From NCBI GenBank assembly GCA_902464375.1, contig CABQIM010000019.1, positions 1 to 23,642 of the forward strand: a stretch of DNA of 23,642 nucleotides, in the 5' to 3' direction. Origin of the DNA: an uncultured bacterium (lineage in GTDB: Bacteria; Cyanobacteriota; Vampirovibrionia; Gastranaerophilales; Gastranaerophilaceae). Both the position numbers and the translations under genes were made by a program. The notes below the pieces were generated by a model. It had not been told where the DNA came from. It worked only from the letters and a program-made list of their open reading frames with translations, and searched no databases. This document shows positions 13,339 through 20,532 of this stretch, piece by piece (within the stretch, counting starts at the first letter, position 1; each line of letters begins with the position of its first letter).

Positions 13339-14706
13339 TTAATTATTCAAACTATGTATTGGTGCAGGAATCCTTCCTCCGCGGTTAACAAAATTTTCTG
13401 ATGAAAGAGTGTTAACATTCATTATTGGCGCTTCTCCTAAAAGTCCGCCAAATACGACTTTGTCGCCAACTTTTTTGTTTGGAGCAGGAATTATTCTGAC
13501 AGCAGTTGTCTTTTTGTTAATCATGCCGATTGCCATCTCATCAGCTATCATTCCGGCTATAGTAGAAGATGGCGTTGCTCCTGGGATTGCAATCATATCT
13601 AATCCTACAGAACAAACGCAAGTCATTGCTTCTAACTTGTCAAACGTTAAATAACCTTTGCTTGCAGCTTCAATCATACCGGCATCTTCTGACACAGGAA
13701 TGAATGCTCCGGATAGTCCGCCAACGTAAGAACTTGCCATAATTCCACCTTTTTTTACAGCATCATTTAACATTGCTAAAGCTGCTGTTGTACCATGTGC
13801 GCCGGCATGCTCAAGTCCCATTGCTTGGAAAATTTGTGCAACACTATCACCAATTGCAGGTGTTGGAGCAAGGGATAAGTCAATTACTCCGAACGGAATA
13901 CCGAGTTTAGCGGCAAGCTTTCTACCGACAAGTTCACCGGTTGTCGTGATTTTGTATGCTGTTTGCTTAATTTTATTTGATAAAACTCCTAAATCAGCTT
14001 TTTTATCTAAGTCTGCAATAGCAGCTCTTACAACCCCAGGACCAGAAACTCCGATATTGAGGGCGCATTCCGGTTCACCATATCCGCAATACGCACCAGC
14101 CATAAACGGATTATCACTAACAGAATTGCAGAACACAACCAGTTTTGCGGCTCCTAAACCGTCTTTATCAGCTGTTAGTTGAGCAGATTGTTTAATTATG
14201 TCTGACATTTTTAAAACGGCATCCATGTTGATACCGGCTTTTGAAGTTGCAACATTAACAGATGAACAAAGCTTGTTTGTAGAAGCTAAGGCTTCCGGAA
14301 TAGATTCTATTAGTGCTAAATCACCCTTCGTGAAACCTTTTTCTACCAAAGCTGAATATCCGCCAATGAAGTCTATACCAAGATTTGTTGCGCATTCATC
14401 AAGTGTTTTTGCAATTTTTACGTAATCTTTTTGCTTGCAAGCTTCGCCTACAAGAGAAATTGGAGTTACTGCAATTCTTTTATTAACAATAGGGATTGAG
14501 TAATCATTTTCAATTTCGTTTGCATAATTAACAAGGTTTTTCGCGTATTTATCAAGTTTAAACTTAATATTATCGCAAACGGTGTTAATATTTTCTGCTA
14601 AACAATCTCTTAAACTAATTGTAAGCGTTACAGTTCTGATATCAAAATTGTAAAGCTTAATCATGTTTATTGTTTCTAGTATTAAATTCTCGTCAAATAT
14701 CGTCAT
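13339..14706 (-). CDS. UPF0210 / DUF711 (PFL family) protein
   Basis: This is a 455-residue cytoplasmic protein of the DUF711 family, which is distantly related to glycyl-radical/PFL-like folds; the reaction is unknown. Characteristic stretches are FDIRTVTLTISLRDCLAENI near the start, RIAVTPISLVGEAC, DFIGGYSALVEKG, GINMDAVLKMSDIIKQSA, CALNIGVSGPGVVRAAI, FGVIDLSLAPTPAIGDSVA, and a C-terminus with CVCSVGLDMIAIPGATPSSTIAG. Length is normal (about 450). The start is the ATG at 14706 rather than an in-frame TTG three codons upstream, because TATAAT of a good promoter ends nine bases before it; there is no Shine-Dalgarno sequence, so the mRNA is probably leaderless. It is the first gene of a four-gene operon. 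Confidence 0.93.
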   Translation of the reverse strand: MTIFDENLILETINMIKLYNFDIRTVTLTISLRDCLAENINTVCDNIKFKLDKYAKNLVNYANEIENDYSIPIVNKRIAVTPISLVGEACKQKDYVKIAKTLDECATNLGIDFIGGYSALVEKGFTKGDLALIESIPEALASTNKLCSSVNVATSKAGINMDAVLKMSDIIKQSAQLTADKDGLGAAKLVVFCNSVSDNPFMAGAYCGYGEPECALNIGVSGPGVVRAAIADLDKKADLGVLSNKIKQTAYKITTTGELVGRKLAAKLGIPFGVIDLSLAPTPAIGDSVAQIFQAMGLEHAGAHGTTAALAMLNDAVKKGGIMASSYVGGLSGAFIPVSEDAGMIEAASKGYLTFDKLEAMTCVCSVGLDMIAIPGATPSSTIAGMIADEMAIGMINKKTTAVRIIPAPNKKVGDKVVFGGLLGEAPIMNVNTLSSENFVNRGGRIPAPIHSLNN

Positions 14707-14715
14707 AGTAATCAA

Positions 14716-14744
14716 ATTATAACATATATTGTAAATAATTTGAA
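14716..14744 (-). promoter_or_regulatory. Promoter of the DUF711 operon (leaderless)
   Basis: Minus-strand TTCAAA (14744-14739), a 17-base spacer and a perfect TATAAT (14721-14716) lie just before TTGATTACT and the ATG at 14706. Transcription would start about two to four bases before the ATG. Confidence 0.6.
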
Positions 14745-14770
14745 CATTAAAATCGTGTTTTATATATAAT
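14740..14770 (+). promoter_or_regulatory. aroF: Promoter of the DAHP synthase gene
   Basis: TTGAAC (14740-14745) and a perfect TATAAT (14765-14770) are 19 bases apart. The -35 overlaps the -35 of the divergent DUF711 promoter on the other strand, so the two polymerases should exclude each other. GGAGG (14792-14796) follows. Confidence 0.5.
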
Positions 14771-14803
14771 AATACTAGTTATTTACTCATCGGAGGTATG
14801 AAA

Positions 14804-15817
14804 ATGCTAGTAGTAATGAATAGTCACGCGACAGAGAAAGACATTAAGCGTGTTGAGATGTTTATTGAATCAAAAGGTTTTGAAGCGAGAGTTTCTCATG
14901 GAGAAGCCAGAACAGTTGTTCATGCTATTGGCGTAAAAGAAGTTGACCAGAGAGATTTTGAGTTATTACAAGGTGTTGATGAAGTAATCAAATTATCAAC
15001 AAATTACAAACTAGCTGCACGTGCTTGTCAAGGCAAGGATACCATAATTGAAGTCAATGGTGTAAAATTTGGTGATAAATACACAGGACTTATCGCAGGA
15101 CCTTGCACAGTAGAATCTTATGACCAAATGGATGCAACAGCGCAAGAACTCTCTGAATCTAATGTAAAGATAATTAGAGGTGGCGCATTTAAACCTAGAA
15201 CAAGTCCTTATGCTTTCCAAGGACTTGGATTAGAAGGGCTGAAAATTATAAGAAGCGTTGCAGATAACCACGGTATGGCTGTAACTTCAGAAATTATGGA
15301 AGTTTCTCAGCTTGAAATGTTTGAAAAATATGTGGACATATTGCAAGTTGGCGCAAGAAACATGCAAAACTTCAATTTGCTAAAAGAATTGGGTCATGCG
15401 CATAAACCTGTAATCTTGAAGCGTGGTTTGTCTTCCACTTATGAAGAATGGTTGATGTCTGCTGAATATATTATGGCAGGAGGCAACAATCAGGTTATTC
15501 TTTGTGAAAGAGGGATTAGAACATTTGAAAAATATACAAGAAATACACTTGATTTGACAGCTATTCCTGTAATCAAGAGATTAAGCCATTTGCCAATTAT
15601 TGTTGACCCATCTCATGCTACCGGCTTGAGAGATAAGGTTGAGCCTATGTCAAGAGCCGCTGTTGCTGCCGGTTGTGATGGTTTGATAATTGAAGTTCAT
15701 CATGATCCGGATAGAGCAGTTTGTGATGGTGCTCAATCGCTTTACCCTTGGCAATATGATTTGTTGTATAAGCAAATTAAACAAATCGCACCAATTGTGG
15801 GAAAAGAAATTATTTAG
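14804..15817 (+). CDS. aroF: 3-deoxy-7-phosphoheptulonate (DAHP) synthase, type I-beta with regulatory domain
   Basis: This 337-residue enzyme condenses phosphoenolpyruvate and erythrose-4-phosphate to DAHP, the first step of the shikimate pathway. The N-terminal 70 residues (MLVVMNSHATEKDI) are the ferredoxin/ACT-like domain that in Thermotoga-type enzymes mediates feedback inhibition by aromatic amino acids. The barrel follows, with LIAGPCTVES (99-105), IRGGAFKPRTSPYAF, QVGARNMQNFNLLKELG, VILKRGLSSTYEEWL and the metal-binding IIVDPSHATG and IEVHHDP segments. I prefer the ATG at 14804 over the one at 14798: GGAGG lies seven bases before the former but only one base before the latter. It is monocistronic, with a REP-like hairpin eight bases after the stop. 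Confidence 0.94.
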   Translation: MLVVMNSHATEKDIKRVEMFIESKGFEARVSHGEARTVVHAIGVKEVDQRDFELLQGVDEVIKLSTNYKLAARACQGKDTIIEVNGVKFGDKYTGLIAGPCTVESYDQMDATAQELSESNVKIIRGGAFKPRTSPYAFQGLGLEGLKIIRSVADNHGMAVTSEIMEVSQLEMFEKYVDILQVGARNMQNFNLLKELGHAHKPVILKRGLSSTYEEWLMSAEYIMAGGNNQVILCERGIRTFEKYTRNTLDLTAIPVIKRLSHLPIIVDPSHATGLRDKVEPMSRAAVAAGCDGLIIEVHHDPDRAVCDGAQSLYPWQYDLLYKQIKQIAPIVGKEII

Positions 15818-15824
15818 AGTTTTT

Positions 15825-15847
15825 GTTGGGGTGAAACCCCAACCTAC
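15825..15847 (-). repeat. GTAG-prefixed REP-like hairpin after aroF
   Basis: On the minus strand GTAG (15847-15844) precedes GTTGGGGT, loop TTC, ACCCCAAC, a perfect 8-bp stem. The architecture is the same as at 6540-6560, with a different stem sequence and opposite orientation. No T-run follows in the aroF direction, but it can still stabilise or weakly terminate that transcript. Confidence 0.6.
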
Positions 15848-15864
15848 TACTAAATTATTTCATT

Positions 15865-16041
15865 TTACCCCTCGCCCCCTTGTGGGAGAGGGTAGAATTT
15901 GTTAACGAACGTTAGTGAGTTTAGAAATTCGGGTGAGGGGGGAGGAAGCTAATCCATAGTATTTTACCCCTCACCCGTATCCGTAATGCTCATTAACATT
16001 CGCAAACGGCTACTCCCTCTCCCACAAGGGGCGAGGGGTAA
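15865..16041. repeat. 177-bp imperfect inverted-repeat element (MITE-like)
   Basis: The arms, about 84 bases each, start with TTACCCCTCGCCCC and TTGTGGGAGAGGG and end near the centre with CGGGTGAGGGG. Each outer arm contains its own C/G-rich palindrome of the kind seen at 1483 and 8050. The element lies between the convergent aroF and PAP2 genes and encodes nothing. As RNA it would fold into one long hairpin from either strand. Confidence 0.8.
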
Positions 16042-16075
16042 CAAACATTTTAAATTACTAAAGCCGACCACTTGA

Positions 16076-16102
16076 CTACGTACGTAGTACCTACGCGCGT
16101 AG
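16076..16102. repeat. Two 12-bp perfect palindromes in tandem
   Basis: CTACGTACGTAG (16076-16087) and CTACGCGCGTAG (16091-16102) are spaced 15 bases apart, end two bases from the PAP2 stop codon and differ only in their central dinucleotide. The stretch is GC-rich and mostly alternating pyrimidine-purine. Function unknown; a protein binding site or compact stem-loops are possible. Confidence 0.7.
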
Positions 16103-16104
16103 CA

Positions 16105-16725
16105 CTATTTGCTGAGGGATTTGGAGATGATTATGTATAGGTTTACTAATAGGAATCCGAGGAACATGCCGGCGATTACATCGACCGGATAGTGGACTCC
16201 GAGCCAAAGTCTTGAGATGCCGACCATAAAAATCCAACCGCCAAAGAGTATTGTTAAGAAATATCTCCAGAAATCGGATTTTGCGTAATGTAAAACCAGA
16301 TATATTAGAATGCCGTAGAAACACATTGTTGTAGAGGAGTGTCCTGATGGAAAACTAAACCCAGGGTATACACAAGGTCTTTCTCTGCAAACAAAGTTTT
16401 TGATTAAATCTGTCACTACAAAACTTGCTTGGGTAAAGAATATTAGTAGGAAGGCTTTCATGTATCTTTTTTCTGAAACAAGAACGCTTCCTGCTGCGAT
16501 TTGAGGCCATAACATGTTGTAATCACGCCCAAATGAAGAGCAGAATTGCGGAATGTAGCTTGGATAAGGTGAAAGCGCTAAACGGATTGAGTGTAGGATA
16601 TTACCATCAAACTCTGTGAGGTTTGGCATATATAAAACCAAAATGGTTAGCACTGTTACAACAATTAATGAAATAACTACATAATTCCAATTTAAAGCTA
16701 ATCCGTATTCTTTGTTGCGACTCAT
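16105..16725 (-). CDS. PAP2-family membrane phosphatase
   Basis: This 206-residue integral membrane protein has five to six hydrophobic helices. The three acid-phosphatase motifs are intact: K109 to R116-P117 (KNFVCRERP), PSGHS (126-130), and SRLWLGVHYPVD (S171, R172, H178, D182). Family members remove phosphates from lipid phosphates such as undecaprenyl pyrophosphate, phosphatidic acid or lipid A, with the active site facing the periplasm. GGAAGG precedes the ATG. It is the last gene of the ftsH operon, 12 bases after the preceding membrane protein. Substrate cannot be decided; an undecaprenyl-PP phosphatase role would fit an envelope operon. Confidence 0.88.
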   Translation of the reverse strand: MSRNKEYGLALNWNYVVISLIVVTVLTILVLYMPNLTEFDGNILHSIRLALSPYPSYIPQFCSSFGRDYNMLWPQIAAGSVLVSEKRYMKAFLLIFFTQASFVVTDLIKNFVCRERPCVYPGFSFPSGHSSTTMCFYGILIYLVLHYAKSDFWRYFLTILFGGWIFMVGISRLWLGVHYPVDVIAGMFLGFLLVNLYIIISKSLSK

Positions 16726-16737
16726 TTTGTACCCTTC

Positions 16738-17238
16738 CTAAATTCCGCCTTTTAATTTAATAATCAGACTAAAAACTTTGTTAAATACTGTCATTACTAG
16801 CGGTGTAATTTCGCTAATGAAAACTGCGAAGAAGAATAAGGCAGCAACGACTGCAATAAGTTTTTGGATATCAGAAAACATAAATACTTTGTTGTTTTTA
16901 AAATCATCAATGCCTTTGTATTCATCTGTGAATGGTTTTACCGGAAGCTTTTCTTCGATTTTTTCCAGAACATTTGCGTATTTCACTTTGATTAAAGTAT
17001 TGTAGGAATCAACATTCATCCACCACAAAATACTGACGGCTGTTCCCATAAGCGCAAAAACCAGTGTTGCTGATATTTTAGTTAAGAAAACGACATTGCC
17101 TGTATAAATCAAGGCAACAATAAGAACAAGGATAGATGCCATATAGAATCTATTTGTTTTAAAGTTTCTGTCAATAAAATTCTCTTTTTGTTCAGAATAC
17201 ATTTTGTATTCTCTAAATATTAGCTCATCTCTATCCAT
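16738..17238 (-). CDS. Small membrane protein, RipA-like (octameric membrane protein family)
   Basis: This 166-residue protein has a charged N-terminus (DRDELIFREYKMYSEQKENFIDR), two adjacent membrane helices (about 30-50 and 55-73), the segment WWMNVDSYNTLIKVKYANVLEKIEEKLPVKPF, and a third helix (about 125-150). The Trp-rich motif after the second helix and the 'ANVLEKIEEKLP' stretch resemble RipA-family membrane proteins, whose role is poorly understood. AAAGGA lies upstream of the ATG. It is sandwiched between ftsH (23 bases) and the PAP2 gene (12 bases), so it is cotranscribed. The family call is tentative. Confidence 0.55.
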   Translation of the reverse strand: MDRDELIFREYKMYSEQKENFIDRNFKTNRFYMASILVLIVALIYTGNVVFLTKISATLVFALMGTAVSILWWMNVDSYNTLIKVKYANVLEKIEEKLPVKPFTDEYKGIDDFKNNKVFMFSDIQKLIAVVAALFFFAVFISEITPLVMTVFNKVFSLIIKLKGGI

Positions 17239-17261
17239 TCTTATTTTATCCTTTCGTAAAT

Positions 17262-19136
17262 TTATGCTTGTTCTCTTCTTTCTCTAACTTCATTCATTAA
17301 GTTTTCAAATTCTTTTTCATCGAGTGTTTCTTTTTCAAGAAGAGTTTTTGCAATGTGTTCTAACATATCTCTGTTGTCGCTTAATAGTTGCATTGCGTGG
17401 TCATATTGTTTATCAACAATCTTTTTAACTTCTTTGTCAATGTCGGCAGCGATTTCTTCTGAAAAATCTCTAGTGTTGCCAAAATTTCTGCCCATAAAAA
17501 TGTGTTCTTGTTCTTTGCCATAAGCAAGATTACCCATTTTTTCACTCATACCGTAAGTTGTAACCATACTTCTTGCAAGATTAGAAACTTTTTCCAAGTC
17601 GTTTGAGGCACCTGTTGTAATATTGTCTTTTCCGTAAACAAGCTCTTCTGCAACTCTTCCGCCTAAAATCATTGCGATTCTATCAAGCAATTGGTTTTTG
17701 CGCATAGTCAAATGATCTTTTTCCGGGAGTGTAAGAGTTATACCTAAAGCCATACCTCTTGGAATAATTGAAACTTTGTGAAGCGGGTCGCAGTCTTTAA
17801 GAAGTTTTGCAAGAAGTGCGTGTCCAACTTCGTGGTAAGCTGTATTTTCTTTTTCTTCATCAGAAATAATTCTGCTTTTCTTTTCAGGACCAGCCATAAC
17901 TTTATCAATAGCTTCTTCTAAATCAGGCATTTCGATTTCTGATTTATCGTGTCTTGCAGCCAATAAAGCTGCTTCATTTAATAAATTTTGTAAATCTGCA
18001 CCGGTAAACCCTGGAGTGCGTTTTGCTAATGTTTTTAAATCAACCTCTTTTGCAAGCGGTTTATTTTTAGCATGAACATTCAAAATCTGTTCTCTACCCA
18101 ATACATCAGGTTTGTTAATAACAATTTGTCTATCAAATCTTCCCGGACGCAATAAAGCATTATCTAAGATATCAGGTCTGTTTGTTGCAGCTAAGATAAT
18201 GATATTTGTGTTTTCATCAAAACCGTCCATCTCAACAAGCAATTGGTTCAGAGTTTGTTCTCTTTCGTCGTGCCCACCGCCCATGCCGGCACCTCTTTGA
18301 CGACCGACAGCATCGATTTCATCAATAAACACAATACAAGGTTGATGTTTTTTTGCTTGTTCAAACAAATCTCTAACACGAGAAGCACCAACACCGACAA
18401 ACATTTCAACGAAATCTGAACCGCTAATAGAGAAGAACGGTACACCAGCTTCTCCGGCAACAGCTTTTGCCATCAAAGTTTTACCTGTACCTGGGGAACC
18501 TACTAATAAAACTCCTTTAGGAATTTTTGCACCCAATTTTACGTATTTGTCAGAATGTTTAAGGAAATCAACGATTTCTTCAAGTTCTTTTTTCTCTTCA
18601 TCAATACCTGCAACATCAGCAAAAGTTGTTTTAACTTTATTGTCCATAAGCATTTTTGCACGACTTTTGCCAAATGACATAGCTTGCGCTCCGCCTGCTT
18701 GGATTGATTTTATAATAAGCATAATGAAACCAAGAACTAACAAAATGGTTAAGAAAGAAGAACCTAAACCAAACATTGAACCGGATTCACTAGCTTTTTT
18801 AGCGCTAATTTCAACGTTATTATCTTCCAATTTATTAAGAATGTCGGAATTTTCAGGCAAAACAACTTTGTATTGGATTTTAGGAGTAGTTGCAACATCC
18901 CCAAACAAAGGATTTGATGTAGTTTTCTTTGCTTCCGGTTGTTTTACTGGAATGGCAATTAAAGAATCTTTACCCAAGTCGACATTTTTAATCTCTTTAT
19001 TTTCAACTTTTTGTAAAAAATTTGTATATGATAGTTCTTCTGTACTTGAAGTAGGGCCTGCAAACAGCATTGACAAGAATGCCAAAACCATTATTCCTAA
19101 TAGAATGTACATACCAACTGATTGATTTTTGTTCAT
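17262..19136 (-). CDS. ftsH: ATP-dependent zinc metalloprotease FtsH
   Basis: This 624-residue membrane-bound AAA+ protease degrades damaged or unassembled membrane proteins and selected soluble regulators. There is an N-terminal membrane helix (about 9-27), a periplasmic or exported domain (about 28-122), and a second helix (about 126-145). The AAA domain has Walker A GSPGTGKT (213-220), Walker B IVFIDE (268-273), the pore motif FVGVGA and the second region of homology NRPDILDNALLRPGRFDR. The protease zinc site is HEVGH (435-439), followed by the aspartate ligand region NDLEK. Length is normal. GAGGGAG lies ten bases before the ATG and a perfect extended -10 lies upstream. It heads an operon with a small membrane protein and a PAP2 phosphatase. 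Confidence 0.97.
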   Translation of the reverse strand: MNKNQSVGMYILLGIMVLAFLSMLFAGPTSSTEELSYTNFLQKVENKEIKNVDLGKDSLIAIPVKQPEAKKTTSNPLFGDVATTPKIQYKVVLPENSDILNKLEDNNVEISAKKASESGSMFGLGSSFLTILLVLGFIMLIIKSIQAGGAQAMSFGKSRAKMLMDNKVKTTFADVAGIDEEKKELEEIVDFLKHSDKYVKLGAKIPKGVLLVGSPGTGKTLMAKAVAGEAGVPFFSISGSDFVEMFVGVGASRVRDLFEQAKKHQPCIVFIDEIDAVGRQRGAGMGGGHDEREQTLNQLLVEMDGFDENTNIIILAATNRPDILDNALLRPGRFDRQIVINKPDVLGREQILNVHAKNKPLAKEVDLKTLAKRTPGFTGADLQNLLNEAALLAARHDKSEIEMPDLEEAIDKVMAGPEKKSRIISDEEKENTAYHEVGHALLAKLLKDCDPLHKVSIIPRGMALGITLTLPEKDHLTMRKNQLLDRIAMILGGRVAEELVYGKDNITTGASNDLEKVSNLARSMVTTYGMSEKMGNLAYGKEQEHIFMGRNFGNTRDFSEEIAADIDKEVKKIVDKQYDHAMQLLSDNRDMLEHIAKTLLEKETLDEKEFENLMNEVRERREQA

Positions 19137-19169
19137 ATATTAAAAACTCCCTCTGTAATCTATTGCAAT

Positions 19170-19178
19170 ATTATACCA
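19170..19178 (-). promoter_or_regulatory. ftsH: Extended -10 promoter of ftsH
   Basis: TGGTATAAT on the minus strand is a perfect extended -10, without a matching -35. Transcription would start near 19163, leaving a leader of about 26 bases that includes GAGGGAG. Confidence 0.6.
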
Positions 19179-19208
19179 TAAAAGTGGGAAGATGGGATAG
19201 GGGATTAA

Positions 19209-19340
19209 GTCGCTAAGTCTTTAGATCATTAAGGCGTTAGGTTCAATAATATTCGCTATCGCTCATAAATTTAACAAAACCGAACTATATAATTCTCTTA
19301 ATACAAACTTAACGTCTTAACGACTTAAAGACTTAGCGAC
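19209..19340. repeat. Inverted-repeat element, 35-bp arms
   Basis: Left arm 19209-19243 and right arm 19306-19340 match at 30 of 35 positions when folded, with the outer 15 bases (GTCGCTAAGTCTTTA) perfect. The 62-base centre is AT-rich and empty. It lies between the divergent ftsH and glucosaminidase genes, an intergenic stretch of 278 bases with nothing else visible except the ftsH promoter. Confidence 0.85.
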
Positions 19341-19414
19341 GTCTCTTCACATTTTTTAACAAAAAAGTCAATTTTCTTCAAAAGAATGACTTTACATGTA
19401 TAGGATATCTAATT

Positions 19415-20371
19415 ATGAGCGCTACAAATTTTTTGAACAATTTTACAAATGGTTTTATGTTCGGAATGCTAAATAACAGCAATCCGTTTTTTGGTGCAGG
19501 TATGGGGAATTTTGTAGGTTTTGGCGGGTTCGGAGGATTTGGTAATTTTGGTGGGTTTGGAAGTTGTTTCTCACCACAACCAATGTTTTTCAATGCGTGT
19601 AATTCATTCACACCATATACAGGCTGTTGTACAACACCTTTCCCTAATAAAACAAGTTTATTTATGGTACCTAATGTTATGTCAGGAGCCAGCTTTAGCC
19701 AGCTTCTGCCTGATATAAACCCACCGGCATTTAATTTCGATTTTGGTTCTGTCGGTAATAATATTTTTGCAAATAATTGGAGTAACCAGTCATTTAATAC
19801 ATCATTCGCTCCAAGTAATTTTCAATTCAATTTCACTCCACCTATTGCAAATACACCGGAAGCAAAGACAGATACAGATGATGAAACGCTCGGTACTAGT
19901 GCAAAAAAATATGAAAAATCTGGAAGTGGTGCTAATAAGAAATTAACTGAAAAATATAATGGTACAGCTGAACAATTAAACAAACAACTTAATAAAAAAG
20001 ATGGTGTTCTTAAAAATAAGGGACAAGTATTTTTAAAAGCACAGGAAAAATATGGAATTAATGCTGCTGTCTTAGCTTCTATTGCTATACATGAAACCGG
20101 ATATGGAACAAGCAATTTGGCAAAAACAAAGAACAATATTGGTGGAATACGTAAAGGCAAGGGCTTCAAAGCCTTTGCATCTGTAGACGATTGCATTATG
20201 GAACTGGCAAGACTTTTAAAACAAAACTACGTGGATAAAGGGCTTGTGACTGTTGCACAAGTTCAAAAGAAATATTGTCCGGAAAATGATCCTCAAGATA
20301 AAAAAGGATTAAATAATTCATGGACAGGTGCCGTCGGAGGATTAATAGATAAATTCGAAGCTATGGCATAA
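19415..20371 (+). CDS. Glucosaminidase-domain protein with Gly/Phe/Asn-rich N-terminus
   Basis: This is a 318-residue protein. Residues about 75-205 are a low-complexity and then Lys/Thr-rich linker. The C-terminal domain (about 205-318) is a GH73-type N-acetylglucosaminidase that cuts peptidoglycan glycan strands. AVLASIAIHETGYGTSNLAKTKN contains the catalytic glutamate E227, and NNIGGI and FASVDDCIMELARLL follow as in FlgJ and autolysins. The first 70 residues are unusual: no Sec signal, but NPFFGAGMGNFVGFGGFGGF and similar Gly/Phe repeats, then several Cys (SCF, FNACNS, GCCTTPF). How it reaches the wall is unclear. No Shine-Dalgarno sequence precedes the ATG; a TATAGGAT lies eight bases before it. 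It is monocistronic. Confidence 0.8.
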   Translation: MSATNFLNNFTNGFMFGMLNNSNPFFGAGMGNFVGFGGFGGFGNFGGFGSCFSPQPMFFNACNSFTPYTGCCTTPFPNKTSLFMVPNVMSGASFSQLLPDINPPAFNFDFGSVGNNIFANNWSNQSFNTSFAPSNFQFNFTPPIANTPEAKTDTDDETLGTSAKKYEKSGSGANKKLTEKYNGTAEQLNKQLNKKDGVLKNKGQVFLKAQEKYGINAAVLASIAIHETGYGTSNLAKTKNNIGGIRKGKGFKAFASVDDCIMELARLLKQNYVDKGLVTVAQVQKKYCPENDPQDKKGLNNSWTGAVGGLIDKFEAMA

Positions 20372-20440
20372 AAAAAAGCCGTTTCAATTGAGAACGGCTA
20401 CCAGACTTGGGGAGGAGGTATGAAAAACCATTGAGGTTTT
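20369..20440 (-). ncRNA. Candidate small RNA with anti-Shine-Dalgarno-like C-rich core
   Basis: Read on the minus strand, TTGAGA (20470-20465), 16 bases, TAATAT (20448-20443) could start an RNA near 20440. It would begin with a 6-bp hairpin (AAAACC, TCAAT, GGTTTT; 20440-20424), then an unpaired segment ACCTCCTCCCC (20419-20409), then a 7-bp hairpin AGCCGTT/AACGGCT (20399-20377) followed by eight T (20377-20370): a typical factor-independent terminator. ACCTCCT is the anti-Shine-Dalgarno heptamer of 16S rRNA. It is inferred from structure only. Confidence 0.4.
20370..20399 (-). terminator. Minus-strand terminator after the glucosaminidase gene
   Basis: The stem AGCCGTT/AACGGCT is followed on the minus strand by eight T. 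On the plus strand the A-run precedes the stem and no T-run follows, so it is oriented for minus-strand transcripts and not for the glucosaminidase gene. This supports a minus-strand RNA at this place. Confidence 0.7.
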
Positions 20441-20532
20441 CCATATTATCTTTATCGGCATTATTCTCAATTTCTTTAGTTTTTTGTATCAAATCTCATA
20501 CGTTCGGATGAGGATGAGTGTTATTGTATAAG

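Noticed and set aside
15690..15905. ORF ending in VGVKPQPTTK
   Set aside because: It overlaps aroF out of frame and its tail is a translation of the GTAG hairpin and inverted-repeat element.
18547..19125. Plus-strand ORF of 192 codons opposite the start of ftsH
   Set aside because: Ser/Phe-rich composition of an antisense reading; ftsH on the other strand is unmistakable and no ribosome binding site or conserved motif supports this ORF.
19367..19390. Hairpin AGTCA/TGACT with inner TTCTT/AAGAA before the glucosaminidase gene
   Set aside because: It is bulged and AT-rich; a T-run follows only on the minus strand, where no transcript needs terminating.
20409..20434. Leader peptide of four codons (MKNH) after GGAGGAGG
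   Set aside because: The ribosome binding site would be one base from the ATG, no gene or attenuator follows, and the terminator here faces the other strand.
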